Assembly: GCA_018065615.1 (NCBI GenBank) | Contig: JAGHSY010000068.1 | Coordinates: 1-64,000 of the forward strand | DNA length: 64,000 nucleotides | Direction of reading: 5' to 3' | Source: Candidatus Colenecus caballi | GTDB taxonomy: Bacteria; Bacteroidota; Bacteroidia; Bacteroidales; Bacteroidaceae | Shown: in pieces, positions 26,591 to 35,701 of the stretch | Position numbering within the stretch: position 1 is the stretch's first letter | Layout: every line of letters begins with the position of its first letter | Translations under genes and position numbers: made by a program | The notes under the pieces: model-generated | Told to the model about the DNA's origin: nothing | The model's database searches: none | Seen by the model: the letters and a program-made list of their open reading frames with translations, nothing else

Positions 26591-28597
26591 TCATTTCATA
26601 ATCATAGTTGCGCCACTGGGCTGGATCTCGAACTGATAAGGCTTTTTGGTCTTGAGTTTGAGAGTGCTCAGAACGGGGTCCATTGTCTTTTTGTCATCGG
26701 TATAAAGACTGACCTCACCGTCACCAAGGAATGACAGGTCAATTTTGGCCTTGATCGGTTCCTTGGTAGCATTCATGCCGGCCACGAACCAGCGGCCGTC
26801 AGTGGACTTGCGGGCCAGGATGACATACTTGCCGGGATAGCCGTCAAGAAAACGGGTCTCGGTCCAGGTTGTGGGAGAATCCTTGAGCCAGTCCATGCAT
26901 ATTTCCGGTGCGTCCTCCAGGTTGTTGGGGCATACAGCCACCATCTGTATGGGATTCTGGTAGATGATCTGGGTTGCAATCTGGAAAATCGGAGTGGTCT
27001 TGAGCTGTGATCCGCGGCCGCTGTTGGTCTTGTTGAGAATGCGGTTCATGAAGCAGCCGCCAAATTCCATGCAGCCGGCAGCGTTGCGTATGAACGGATG
27101 CAGGGTGGCCTTGAAAGCCTCCTCATCACATGAACCCTGACCGAAATACATGTTTTCCGATGCAAGAACGGCCTCGGACCCCACATAGTTGGGATACATG
27201 CGTTCCCAGCCGCGCGGCATGGTGCAGCCGTGGAATATGCACATTATGCCATGGTCGTTGGCGTCACTCAGGACCTCTTCATAAAGACGGATTGTCTCCT
27301 GCTTGTCACCGCCCCAGAAATCGACCTTTATGCCCTTTACGCCAACTTTTTCAAGCCATGCGAATTCCTTCTTGCGTATTATGCTGTTGTCCATCTTGCA
27401 GATAGGGCTCTGGACAATGTCATTCCAGTATCCGCTTGACGAATACCACAGGAACACATCGACATTCTTGGAATTGGCGTACTTTATGAGCTGTTCCATA
27501 CGGTCATATCCGATGTTCTCGTCCCAGCCGGCATCAATCAGAATGTATTCGAAATCCATTGCGCTGGCCAGGTCGATGAACTTGACCTGATCGTCATAGT
27601 TGCATGATGCGTCCTGCCATACAATCCAGCTCCATGTGCCGCGGCCGTACTTGTACTCACGTGAGGGTTCATACAGGGGCTCCACATAGTCCCACATGAC
27701 AGTGGTCTCGACAATTGGCTTCAGGTCGGCGCCGACAGTGATGGTGCGCCACGGGGTTGAGAACGGAAGACGGAATGCGGGGCATACCGTACCTATGCCG
27801 TTGTTCTCATCGGGCATGGGGAATTCAATCTTGTAGGTGTTGTCCTTGCAGTCTCCTATGCGTGAGCCGCAGTACTCGCTGCTGACACCGCTCTCGGAAA
27901 GCAGCACCCAGCCGTTGTCACCCACATGGAACAGACACGGGAATGTGTAGCCGTGACCGTACTGTGAACGGACATTCATGGGGCCGTCATTGGAATAGCC
28001 TTCCTCATAGCTGGGCTTTGAACGCTGCCAGCCAATCATGGCGTCACTCTGCGGAGTCAGGAATGTGGTCGTGCCGTCAGGGAAACGGAAACCGGTGTTC
28101 TCAAACAGGACACGGGTGCTGGCGCGCTGGCGGGGTTTGGGAATGTTGTATCGGACTGCAATGTCATTGTCACTTATGCGGAATTCGAACTCTATGTCCT
28201 GCTTTGCGGCGTTCTGCAGTGACAGGATGACGGCATTGTACTTGTGGCTGACGTTTGCGGTCTTGATGCGGTCAATGGAATAGTTCACTTCCGATGTCTC
28301 CACCTTGCCCTTTACCAGAGTCAGGTTCTTTGTAAAGTCACCGTTACCGGCTTCACGACCGGTCGGAAGGCCTTCAAGCGTGGGTTTGGAACCCATGTCA
28401 AGCATGATTCCTATGGGCGATTTCTCAAGCATCACCTTGCCGTCATATGTCACGGTATAGGTGGGATTTTCAACGCCGGCAATGTCAAAAGACACGACAA
28501 GACGGCCGTCCGGGCTTGCCACGTCAGCAATTTCATTCTGGGCATGCAGCAAGGCAAACGGTGCAAGAGCCAGAGCGAACAGTAAAGTTTTCTTCAT
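26591..28597 (-). CDS. glycoside hydrolase family 97 (alpha-glucosidase/alpha-galactosidase)
   Basis: Periplasmic exo-glycosidase of the SusB family, 668 residues with signal peptide ending LLHAQ. An N-terminal beta-sandwich (about 25-270) is followed by a (beta/alpha)8 barrel with WSWIVWQD, LIDAGWDEN and GIKVDFWGGDKQE, and a C-terminal beta domain. GH97 contains calcium-dependent inverting alpha-glucosidases and retaining alpha-galactosidases. The Asp in KVDFWGGD would fit the retaining type, but I cannot settle this without alignment. No SusC/SusD pair is nearby. It is preceded by an outer-membrane protein and followed by a lipoprotein. Confidence 0.92.
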   Translation of the reverse strand: MKKTLLFALALAPFALLHAQNEIADVASPDGRLVVSFDIAGVENPTYTVTYDGKVMLEKSPIGIMLDMGSKPTLEGLPTGREAGNGDFTKNLTLVKGKVETSEVNYSIDRIKTANVSHKYNAVILSLQNAAKQDIEFEFRISDNDIAVRYNIPKPRQRASTRVLFENTGFRFPDGTTTFLTPQSDAMIGWQRSKPSYEEGYSNDGPMNVRSQYGHGYTFPCLFHVGDNGWVLLSESGVSSEYCGSRIGDCKDNTYKIEFPMPDENNGIGTVCPAFRLPFSTPWRTITVGADLKPIVETTVMWDYVEPLYEPSREYKYGRGTWSWIVWQDASCNYDDQVKFIDLASAMDFEYILIDAGWDENIGYDRMEQLIKYANSKNVDVFLWYSSSGYWNDIVQSPICKMDNSIIRKKEFAWLEKVGVKGIKVDFWGGDKQETIRLYEEVLSDANDHGIMCIFHGCTMPRGWERMYPNYVGSEAVLASENMYFGQGSCDEEAFKATLHPFIRNAAGCMEFGGCFMNRILNKTNSGRGSQLKTTPIFQIATQIIYQNPIQMVAVCPNNLEDAPEICMDWLKDSPTTWTETRFLDGYPGKYVILARKSTDGRWFVAGMNATKEPIKAKIDLSFLGDGEVSLYTDDKKTMDPVLSTLKLKTKKPYQFEIQPSGATMIMK

Positions 28598-28621
28598 AGT
28601 TGGTCAGGTTATATGTGAAAA

Positions 28622-29479
28622 TTAAAACAGGCGGAATGAAAGGCGCAGTGTAAGCTGCGGGTAAATTGGATATTTGTCCACGTATTCTACAATTTCCTTG
28701 GCGTCACTGCTCAGTGAACCTTCAAGAGCGTCACCTATCGATTCAACGGTCTGGCCCTGACATGTCAGGACAGCGTTGTGATAGATCAGGGCACCGACCT
28801 CGAACTGGAGTCCCATGAACCTGTTGGGAACGCAACGGCCAAGACCTATGCCAAGATAATACTTCAACGGGTCAATCTTGAAACCGGCCTCCATATAGCC
28901 GCAGCCGTCCTTTTCTGAAATGGCGTATTTCTGACTGCCGAATTCAACTTCCATGTCATATTTCTTCCCACCGGGAAGTTCTTCTGCCTTGTCATTCAAT
29001 TCATTCAGTGCAGCCCAGTCATTCTGTGTGGTCTGACCGCTCAGTTCCAGCATATTCTCATCCTTTGTGGAATAGTATGCACCGCCGGCAACGTAAAGAC
29101 GGCCGTTTGTAAACGGGTACCAGTTCAGCATTACCTTATAATTATGTATTCCCATCCTTACTCCGGCATTGACGGTTGACTCATCCTGGAAGCGGTTGGT
29201 GAAACTGACACCGGGCAGCTGCTCCAGTTCTTCCTGAGCTGATTTCAGGCCCGATGTGTTTATGTTGATGTCCGTATTGAACAGGTCACCTCCAGGAGCC
29301 CAGTTGTAACCGGCCTTAAGCACGAAATGCTTCTGTACCGGAACTGCAACTTCAACGCCGAATCCGTGCAGACCGGCTTCTGCTCCTACAGACAGATGCC
29401 TGAAGGCCTCCATATTGTCCTGGGCCGATACCATTGTAAACGAACACAATGAGATAAGGAAAAGAAAATACTTTTTCAT
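28622..29479 (-). CDS. outer-membrane beta-barrel protein
   Basis: About 285 residues with a signal peptide (MKKYFLFLISLCSFTMVSAQ). The mature part alternates amphipathic strands (for example GAEAGLHGFGVEVAVPVQ, MLNWYPFTNGRLYVAGGAYY) and ends LRLSFRLF with a terminal Phe, the usual barrel insertion signal. The precise family is not recognised. It heads the operon with GH97 and the lipoprotein, 24 bp upstream of GH97. The ATG at 29479 is chosen over one eight codons upstream because of the signal peptide. Confidence 0.8.
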   Translation of the reverse strand: MKKYFLFLISLCSFTMVSAQDNMEAFRHLSVGAEAGLHGFGVEVAVPVQKHFVLKAGYNWAPGGDLFNTDININTSGLKSAQEELEQLPGVSFTNRFQDESTVNAGVRMGIHNYKVMLNWYPFTNGRLYVAGGAYYSTKDENMLELSGQTTQNDWAALNELNDKAEELPGGKKYDMEVEFGSQKYAISEKDGCGYMEAGFKIDPLKYYLGIGLGRCVPNRFMGLQFEVGALIYHNAVLTCQGQTVESIGDALEGSLSSDAKEIVEYVDKYPIYPQLTLRLSFRLF

Positions 29480-29500
29480 AAGAATTGAATTATTGTCCCA

Positions 29501-29532
29501 CAAAGGTAATGCAAGTTCGAATAAATGGCAAA
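29501..29532 (-). promoter_or_regulatory. promoter of the outer-membrane protein/GH97 operon
   Basis: On the minus strand TTTG (29532-29529), 20 bp, then TACCTTTG (29508-29501). A textbook Bacteroidetes promoter, 22 bp before the start codon, so the leader is very short. It overlaps the divergent tRNA promoter region. Confidence 0.75.
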
Positions 29533-29548
29533 AAAATAGTTACCTTTG
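29516..29548 (+). promoter_or_regulatory. promoter of tRNA-Arg
   Basis: TTCG at 29516-29519, 21 bp, then TACCTTTG at 29541-29548, 16 bp before the tRNA 5' end. Divergent from the outer-membrane protein promoter, with interleaved elements. Confidence 0.6.
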
Positions 29549-29564
29549 ACACCGCTTGTGCAAT

Positions 29565-29638
29565 GGCCCCGTAGCTCAGTTGAATAGAGCGTCAGATTCC
29601 GGTTCTGCAGGTCGTGGGTTTGAGTCCCACCGGGGTCA
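29565..29638 (+). tRNA. tRNA-Arg (anticodon CCG)
   Basis: 74-nt cloverleaf. The acceptor stem GGCCCCG pairs with CGGGGTC (one G-U). The D arm has GCTC/GAGC. The anticodon stem TCAGA has a seven-base loop TTCCGGT, anticodon CCG at 29599-29601, with a mismatch at the top pair 27-43. The T arm is GTGGG/CCCAC. Discriminator A; CCA is not encoded. It reads Arg codon CGG. Confidence 0.95.
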
Positions 29639-29641
29639 CAG

Positions 29642-29669
29642 AAAGAGGAAGTTCCGGCTTCCTCTTTTT
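29642..29669 (+). terminator. intrinsic terminator of tRNA-Arg
   Basis: Perfect 10-bp stem AAAGAGGAAG (29642-29651) with CTTCCTCTTT (29658-29667), six-base loop TTCCGG, and a T-rich tail. It begins 4 bp after the tRNA. Confidence 0.88.
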
Positions 29670-29750
29670 ATTTGTATTTGTGCAGTCAAAGCAACTGGTT
29701 CTGACACAAGTACGGAGGTATTCCCTTTCCTTGCTGCCTTGCCAATGTTT

Positions 29751-29851
29751 GGTACCACAAAACCCAGCCACAGCCAATCCGGTGGTACCAACGCCCCTGA
29801 TTTGGCATGGTCGGTACCACGGGAAGCCGCACAACCGCGATTCGTGGTACC
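29751..29851. repeat. two tandem GGTACC-ended inverted repeats after tRNA-Arg
   Basis: Four GGTACC hexamers at 29751, 29784, 29813 and 29846. They form two 39-bp units: GGTACCAC with GTGGTACC (29751-29789), and GGTACCACG with CGTGGTACC (29813-29851). The units start 62 bp apart and their 23-bp interiors share an AGCC-CA-CC pattern. No protein-coding frame here looks real. The rest of the 331-bp gap (29639-29969) holds the tRNA terminator and the M48 promoter. Confidence 0.7.
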
Positions 29852-29938
29852 GGGAAATGGCGGAAAACAATCTCCTGCACCCAGCTTAACATTCACTTAC
29901 CGGCAGCAGGCACGCATCGTTTTTCATTTCCATGTTGT

Positions 29939-29946
29939 TATCTTTG
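29939..29946 (+). promoter_or_regulatory. -7 box of the M48 peptidase gene
   Basis: TATCTTTG, 23 bp before the ATG at 29970. The -33 region is not convincing. Confidence 0.5.
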
Positions 29947-29969
29947 GGCAAAGACATTACATTTGCAGT

Positions 29970-31181
29970 ATGAGACATTTCAATCCCACAATTGCTTTGG
30001 AGCAGACAATCCGCTCAAGCATATATGACGCCCTTCAGGGGGAGACAGTTGAAGAACTGTTCAACATAGCAAGTGACGGAGAGAGCCACAACTATTTCCG
30101 CAGTGTAATGGAAGGCCACAGCCTGAAGGTCGAAAAGCCGCTGCTCAGCCACCTTTACAACCTGTTTGAGGAAGTGAAGGAAGCCCTGGACTTCAAGGAC
30201 CCCATTGACTTCTACGTGACAGGCAACAGTGACATCAACGCATTCTCGGTCTCAATAGAGAATGTTGACTGCCCAAGCATAGTGAATGTGAATTCGGCCC
30301 TGCTCACGCTCATGACTGATCAGGAAATAAAGTTCGTGCTGGGTCATGAACTTGGTCACCTCATTGACCATGACTCAAAGATGAACAGTCTGATAAGTTT
30401 CGTGTTCCCGGTTGAAGACAGCATTCCCATCGGACTGCAGCACAAGATACGCCTGTGGAGCCAGCTGGCCGAACTTGAGGCCGACCGCTACGGTTATCTT
30501 GCATGCAAGGACCTTGACGCGTGCGTGAGCGCATTCTACAAGATGTCATCGGGACTGGACATCACCCGCATGAATGTTCAGCTTGACGTCCTTCTTGAAG
30601 AGAACCGCCGCCATCTGGACTTCTTCCTGAGCGACAAGGGCATCAGCCTTGACACACATCCGGTCAACCCCATACGTGTGGAAAGCCTTAACCTGTATGC
30701 CACCTGCAAGACCGAATCCGCCCTGACAAAGGGCATGGAGCAGCTTACGGGCATTCTTCTCAAGGTTGGCTGTTCTGCCATTGACGAACCCATGTCACAG
30801 TTCATTGCAAGCGCCGGCCTGATAGCCGCCAGCATTGACGGAGACGTCACGGTCGATGAACAGAACGCCATACTGGAGCAGCTCTCAACCCAGCAGATGT
30901 TCGCTATGGACTACCTGCAGCAGATTTCAGAGTCCGATGTGGCCGACGTGTTCTACAAGTCCATTGCAAAGATTCTGGAAATAGAACCCGGCATGCGTGA
31001 AGCCATGTTCCGCTATGTGATAGGCATAATCATTGTTGACAACAAACTGTCAAAGGCTGAAATGGAATTCATATTCAACATGGGTGAAAGCGCATTCGGC
31101 TACAGCAGGAAAGAATGCGCGGTCATGACTGCCCAGCAGATCCAGCTGGACTTCACGCCCGATATGAGCAAGCTGAACTGA
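29970..31181 (+). CDS. M48-type zinc metallopeptidase with TerB-like C-terminal domain
   Basis: 403-residue protein with no signal peptide or membrane helix, so apparently cytoplasmic. The peptidase part (about 60-265) has the zinc motif LGHELGHLIDH, the third-ligand helix ELEADRYGY, and THPVNPIRVESL, all typical of M48. The C-terminal part (about 280-400; ASAGLIAASIDGDVTVDEQ and GIIIVDNKLSKAEMEFI) is a helical, acidic, TerB-like module. The frame is open through the tRNA, but the ATG at 29970 behind the promoter is the real start. Its stop abuts the convergent ung stop with no gap. Substrate unknown. Confidence 0.85.
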   Translation: MRHFNPTIALEQTIRSSIYDALQGETVEELFNIASDGESHNYFRSVMEGHSLKVEKPLLSHLYNLFEEVKEALDFKDPIDFYVTGNSDINAFSVSIENVDCPSIVNVNSALLTLMTDQEIKFVLGHELGHLIDHDSKMNSLISFVFPVEDSIPIGLQHKIRLWSQLAELEADRYGYLACKDLDACVSAFYKMSSGLDITRMNVQLDVLLEENRRHLDFFLSDKGISLDTHPVNPIRVESLNLYATCKTESALTKGMEQLTGILLKVGCSAIDEPMSQFIASAGLIAASIDGDVTVDEQNAILEQLSTQQMFAMDYLQQISESDVADVFYKSIAKILEIEPGMREAMFRYVIGIIIVDNKLSKAEMEFIFNMGESAFGYSRKECAVMTAQQIQLDFTPDMSKLN

Positions 31182-31844
31182 TCACCAGATTACCGGTGTC
31201 CGGCCGTGCTCTTCAAGCCACCTGTTGGCCTGACTGAAATGATGGTTGCCAAAGAATCCGCTGTATGCCGACAGCGGTGACGGGTGTGCCGAACAGAGCA
31301 CCAGATTGCGGCTGCGGTCAATGAATTCACATTTCCTGCGCGCATACGCACCCCACAGAATGTAAACCAGTCCTTCACGTTCTGTCCCCAGTTTGCGAAT
31401 AACCGCATCAGTGAAAGTCTCCCACCCCCTGCCCTGATGGGAACCGGCCTGACCGGCACGTACCGTCAGGGTGGCGTTCAGAAGCAGTACGCCCTGGCTG
31501 GCCCAGCGTGTAAGATTGCCGGAAGCGGGAACCGGAACGCCCAGATCATCACTGATTTCCTTGAATATGTTTCTCAGTGACGGCGGGAACTGCACCCCGT
31601 CATTGACAGAAAAGCAAAGACCGTGCGCCTGTCCCGGCTCATGATACGGGTCCTGTCCGATGATCACGACCTTGACCTTGTCAAAAGGACACAGGTCAAA
31701 AGCGTTGAAGATAAATCGGGCTGGAGGATAGACTGTCGTTCTGGAATATTCGTCACGCACAAAGTCCGTCAGAGTCTTGAAATAAGGCTTGTCAAACTCA
31801 TCCTGCAGACAGGCCTTCCAGCTTTGTTCTATCCTGACATCCAT
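31182..31844 (-). CDS. ung: uracil-DNA glycosylase
   Basis: Removes uracil from DNA to start base-excision repair. 220 residues, family 1. The catalytic water-activating Asp is in GQDPYHEPGQAHGLCFSV, and the second motif with catalytic His is CSAHPSPLSAY. It lies 5 bp behind asnA and is the last gene of the lptD-asnA-ung run. Confidence 0.96.
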   Translation of the reverse strand: MDVRIEQSWKACLQDEFDKPYFKTLTDFVRDEYSRTTVYPPARFIFNAFDLCPFDKVKVVIIGQDPYHEPGQAHGLCFSVNDGVQFPPSLRNIFKEISDDLGVPVPASGNLTRWASQGVLLLNATLTVRAGQAGSHQGRGWETFTDAVIRKLGTEREGLVYILWGAYARRKCEFIDRSRNLVLCSAHPSPLSAYSGFFGNHHFSQANRWLEEHGRTPVIW

Positions 31845-31849
31845 AACCG

Positions 31850-32887
31850 TCAGATCAGTTGTATTCCAGCATTAAGACAGGTCTTGCGCATGTCATCGGG
31901 CCAGATGCTGGCCTGAATCTCACCGATATGGGCCTTCTGCAGGAACAGCATGCAAAGGCGTGACTGCCCTATGCCGCCGCCTATGCACAGAGGCAGTTCG
32001 CCGGCAAGCAGTTTCTTGTGGAAATACAGTTCCCTGCGTTCCATCCTGTCACAAAGTTCAAGCTGACGCAACATGGACTCACGGTCAACGCGGATACCCA
32101 TTGAAGACAGTTCCATGGAGCGGTTCAGAATGGGGTTCCAGACCAGAAGGTCACCGTTCAGACCTTCAAAGCCGTCTTCATTGGGAGTGCTCCAGTCATC
32201 ATAGTCCGGAGCACGCAGGTCATGAGGTTCACCGTCACCCAGCTTGCCGCCAATGCCCATTATGAAAACAGTCCCATGCTCACGTGTAATGGCATCCTCA
32301 CGCTCCTTGGCGGTCATGTCCGGGTACATGCGTCTCAGTTCCTCGGAATGGATGAAGAACACTTCACGCGCCAGGAACGGCTCAAGCTGGGGGTAAGTTT
32401 CATTTATCAGATATTCAGTCCGAAGCATTGCGGAATATATCCTGCGGACAATTCTCTTGAGGAAAGCTATATTGCGGTCCTGAGCTGTAATGGTGCGTTC
32501 CCAGTCCCACTGGTCCACATACAGCGAATGCAGGTTGCCCAGGCTTTCATCGGCCCTGATGGCATTCATGTCAGTATATATTCCATAGCCGGGCTTCACT
32601 TCATATTCAGCCAAAGTCAGGCGTTTCCACTTGGCAAGCGAATGTACCACTTCGGCCTTGGCGTCATTCAGATCCTTGATGGGAAAAGTGACTGCACGCT
32701 CAACGCCGCTGAGGTCATCATTGATACCCATGCCCTTGAGCACGAAAAGCGGTGCCGTGACACGTCTCAGCTGAAGACCGGTTGAAAGGTTCTGCTGGAA
32801 GAACTCCTTGATGAGCTTAATGCCCTGCTCGGTCTGTCTCATGGTCATGAGAGGCTTGTAACTTTCAGGAATAATCAGGTAACTCAT
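31850..32887 (-). CDS. asnA: aspartate-ammonia ligase (asparagine synthetase A)
   Basis: ATP-dependent synthesis of asparagine from aspartate and ammonia. 345 residues, close to the 330 of E. coli AsnA. The fold is like a class II tRNA synthetase catalytic core. Characteristic parts are the N-terminal YIQTQ-like start (YLIIPESYKPLMTMRQTE), VDQWDWERTI, and the C-terminal CIGGGIGQSRLCMLFL. It follows lptD by 23 bp and precedes ung by 5 bp, suggesting one transcript. Confidence 0.95.
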   Translation of the reverse strand: MSYLIIPESYKPLMTMRQTEQGIKLIKEFFQQNLSTGLQLRRVTAPLFVLKGMGINDDLSGVERAVTFPIKDLNDAKAEVVHSLAKWKRLTLAEYEVKPGYGIYTDMNAIRADESLGNLHSLYVDQWDWERTITAQDRNIAFLKRIVRRIYSAMLRTEYLINETYPQLEPFLAREVFFIHSEELRRMYPDMTAKEREDAITREHGTVFIMGIGGKLGDGEPHDLRAPDYDDWSTPNEDGFEGLNGDLLVWNPILNRSMELSSMGIRVDRESMLRQLELCDRMERRELYFHKKLLAGELPLCIGGGIGQSRLCMLFLQKAHIGEIQASIWPDDMRKTCLNAGIQLI

Positions 32888-32910
32888 AGTATTTTGTCTG
32901 TGTCTGTTTG

Positions 32911-35691
32911 TTATTCATACCAGTTCACATAGCTGCTGGAACTTGAACGCTTCTTCACCTTGAGAAGGTCTGACAGCATGCTTGAATTGGCTTTTACGGT
33001 AAAGTTATATGATGTATATGGTTTGAGCACCACGCTGCACGACATGTTGAAGCAGTGCAGGTCGCGGTTCACGCTCATTGTAGTGGTGGTGAAATCATGA
33101 TAGGCAAAATCCCAGCCCGATGAGAAATTGATGTTCCACTTGTTGGTAAGTTTCAGATTGCCGGACATGTTCATGCTGTGGGTGAACTTCCACGGGTAAC
33201 GCATACGCTCCACCTTGATCTGCGCCTGAGTGTCTTCCCTCATGCTGATGCCGTATGAGACCGAGAATGACCACGGCAGACTGTACTCCACGTATCCGTC
33301 CTCATCGACCTTGGCCTTGCCGCCACCGCCGGCCCTGTCGCTCCTGCTGCGGGTGATTTCCGGAACGGCGCTGTCATCAATGGTCTCAATGTCCGGTTCG
33401 GAAACATCGGACTTGCCGCCTATGGATGACACGGCACGGGTCAGTTTGTTCCATCTGTTCCTCAAATCATTCAGCGTATTGTTGTTGAACGTGTAGGAAA
33501 AGTTCTGGCTCATTCCCTGAAAACGGCCGAAACGTCCGTATGACCATTCTGTCCTGTCACCTACAACCACCCTGCCGTTCTTGTCAAATTCATAGGCGTA
33601 TGTGGCCCATGTGGCATTCAGGCTGAATGTATAGTTGGTATTCGGGAATTTCAGGCGCAGTCTTGTGTTCAGGTTGCTCCAGGGCCTGGTCTTTGCGGCC
33701 AGATTGTATGACAGCGAAGCTCCCAGCTGGTCAATTATGCTGACTTTACGGTCAACCGTATCCCTTTCTCCGTGCACCTTCATTTCTATGTTGTTGTCAA
33801 CGCTCAACGACAGGTTTCCGGACTTGCCCTTACCCGGCACGCCGTACATGGAGCCGGCATAAGGGGAATACTCAACAGTACGGACCTCGCCGTTCCGGTC
33901 AGTATAGACATACGTTTCATAATACCCGTACCGGGCCGCGCCGAAGTCAGGAGCCATGCTGTAGCTGAGTGTAGGCGTGAACACGTGACGGACCGCCTTC
34001 AGCTTGTCGCCGAACAGTCTGATCCACAGCTGTGATGGCTGGTACATGCCGTACAGCTTGGTGTTCATGCTCACGCTGAAGTTGTAGTTATACACACGGT
34101 TGAAGCCCCAGACCGTATCACGCACGGCCTTGTTCTGAGCCTCATCCCAGGACTGCATGATCTTGTGCGTGTACCAGCGTGAAGTGTAATTGAATGAAGG
34201 CGTCACATTGATGCTCTTGAGAATCTGGAATGAGGCGCTGACAGGTATGTTGTGGCGCATGGCGTTGCTCCAGTCCTTTATTATGTTCTTTTCCAGAAAC
34301 TCGCTCTCCTTGGTGGATATGCTGTTGCTCAATGAGCCCGAATATGTGAACGAAATCTTCTCATACCATTTCTCCTTGCCTGCAACCTTCTTCTTCTTGA
34401 ACGGATAGACACGCTGCAGGGACAGGTTCAAAGACGGGAAACTTACCGATATGGTCGAATCACGCATGTTCTGCGACAGGTTCAGCGAACTGGACAGCGA
34501 CAGGCCTATTGAAGGGAAGTTGCGTGAGTAGCTGACACTTGAAGTCCTTGTGCTCTGTGATGTGAGTGACGGATTGTACAGGCTGCTCAAGTTCGATGTC
34601 TCATAGCTCTGGGTCGCAAAATTCACACTTGCCGAAAAGTTCTGGTACGGATTGGCCTTGGCATCCTGACGGTGTGTCCATCGGACTTTGAAGTCCTTGG
34701 TGACAGTATAGTCCGGCATACCCTTGTCACCAAGTTTTGTTGTCAGTGAACTTACATAAACGTTGCCGGTGTACTTGTAGCGTTTCTTGTATTTGCTTTC
34801 TGCAGACACGCCCCACGAGCCTTTTGTGAAAATTTCACCCAGGACTTTAAGGTCGAAATAGTCCGACAGGGCAAAGTAGTAGCCGCCGTCCTTCAGGTAG
34901 AATCCACGTGACATTTCATCACCGTAAGTTGGGAATATTATGCCCGATGAATAGTCACTTTCCGTGAACGGGAAGAATCCGAAGGGCACAAACAGAGGCA
35001 GAGGTACGCCAAGCACTTCAAGATAAGCGGGGCCGAACACCACATCACGGCCCGGACGCACCTTGGCACGGGTTATGCGCAGATTGAAATGCGGGTCGTC
35101 ATGCTGGTCACAGGTGGTATATACACCGTCCTGAATGAAATATTCGCCATCAGGTCCCTTCTTGGCCTCATAACTGGTCATGTAACCTTCACCCTGCTGG
35201 GTTATGATTTCATTGATGTAACCCTTCTGGGTCTTGAAATTGTAACTGATGTGATTGGATTCGTATGGGGTCGAACCGTCCTTGAAAACAGGTGTTCCTC
35301 CATATACGCCGGTTGAATCCGGTATTCCGTCCGCATAGACAAGGCTGCTGTCAACCTGCATCTTGATAAGGGCAGCCGTCAGTTCTATATTCTGGTAGTT
35401 CACCTTGCCGTTTCCGTACAGCGACGCATATCCGCCGTTGTTCCAGACCATAGAGTCTTCGGACTCATACATGACCGGATCATCAAGAGCGTTGTTTTTC
35501 TTCTTGACAGGAGGTACGGAATCAGGTCGGGCATCGGATACCAGGGTGTCTGAAGGAACGGGCACCGGCGCAACTGCAGCTGTATCTGCAGCAGCAATGG
35601 AATCGACAGCGGTCTGAGCCACTGCCATGCATGGTAAAAGCAGCAGTGCAGACAAAGCCGTCACCAGTATTCCGAATATCCTACGCGTCAC
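32911..35691 (-). CDS. lptD: LptD-like LPS-assembly outer-membrane protein
   Basis: Outer-membrane barrel that inserts lipopolysaccharide into the outer leaflet. About 926 residues. A signal segment (RRIFGILVTALSALLLLP then MAVAQ) precedes a Pro/Val/Ser-rich linker, an OstA-type jellyroll region (about 70-220) and a long barrel with many Tyr/Ser/Asn-rich strands, ending SYVNWYE. Start choice: the open frame begins at a TTG (35724) that lies inside the -7 box, so it cannot be translated from that promoter. A GTG at 35689-35691 just before Thr-Arg-Arg is the best start; no upstream ATG exists in frame. It pairs functionally with lptC at 13 kb. Confidence 0.88.
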   Translation of the reverse strand: MTRRIFGILVTALSALLLLPCMAVAQTAVDSIAAADTAAVAPVPVPSDTLVSDARPDSVPPVKKKNNALDDPVMYESEDSMVWNNGGYASLYGNGKVNYQNIELTAALIKMQVDSSLVYADGIPDSTGVYGGTPVFKDGSTPYESNHISYNFKTQKGYINEIITQQGEGYMTSYEAKKGPDGEYFIQDGVYTTCDQHDDPHFNLRITRAKVRPGRDVVFGPAYLEVLGVPLPLFVPFGFFPFTESDYSSGIIFPTYGDEMSRGFYLKDGGYYFALSDYFDLKVLGEIFTKGSWGVSAESKYKKRYKYTGNVYVSSLTTKLGDKGMPDYTVTKDFKVRWTHRQDAKANPYQNFSASVNFATQSYETSNLSSLYNPSLTSQSTRTSSVSYSRNFPSIGLSLSSSLNLSQNMRDSTISVSFPSLNLSLQRVYPFKKKKVAGKEKWYEKISFTYSGSLSNSISTKESEFLEKNIIKDWSNAMRHNIPVSASFQILKSINVTPSFNYTSRWYTHKIMQSWDEAQNKAVRDTVWGFNRVYNYNFSVSMNTKLYGMYQPSQLWIRLFGDKLKAVRHVFTPTLSYSMAPDFGAARYGYYETYVYTDRNGEVRTVEYSPYAGSMYGVPGKGKSGNLSLSVDNNIEMKVHGERDTVDRKVSIIDQLGASLSYNLAAKTRPWSNLNTRLRLKFPNTNYTFSLNATWATYAYEFDKNGRVVVGDRTEWSYGRFGRFQGMSQNFSYTFNNNTLNDLRNRWNKLTRAVSSIGGKSDVSEPDIETIDDSAVPEITRSRSDRAGGGGKAKVDEDGYVEYSLPWSFSVSYGISMREDTQAQIKVERMRYPWKFTHSMNMSGNLKLTNKWNINFSSGWDFAYHDFTTTTMSVNRDLHCFNMSCSVVLKPYTSYNFTVKANSSMLSDLLKVKKRSSSSSYVNWYE

Positions 35692-35701
35692 GCCCGTTAT
35701 T

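Noticed and set aside
29614-29896. Small frames on both strands across the GGTACC repeats
   Set aside because: They overlap the repeat and tRNA, differ only by frame, and have no start signal or known family.
29556-29969. Open frame running from before tRNA-Arg into the M48 gene
   Set aside because: It passes through the tRNA, its terminator and the GGTACC hairpins; the M48 domain has its own promoter and ATG.
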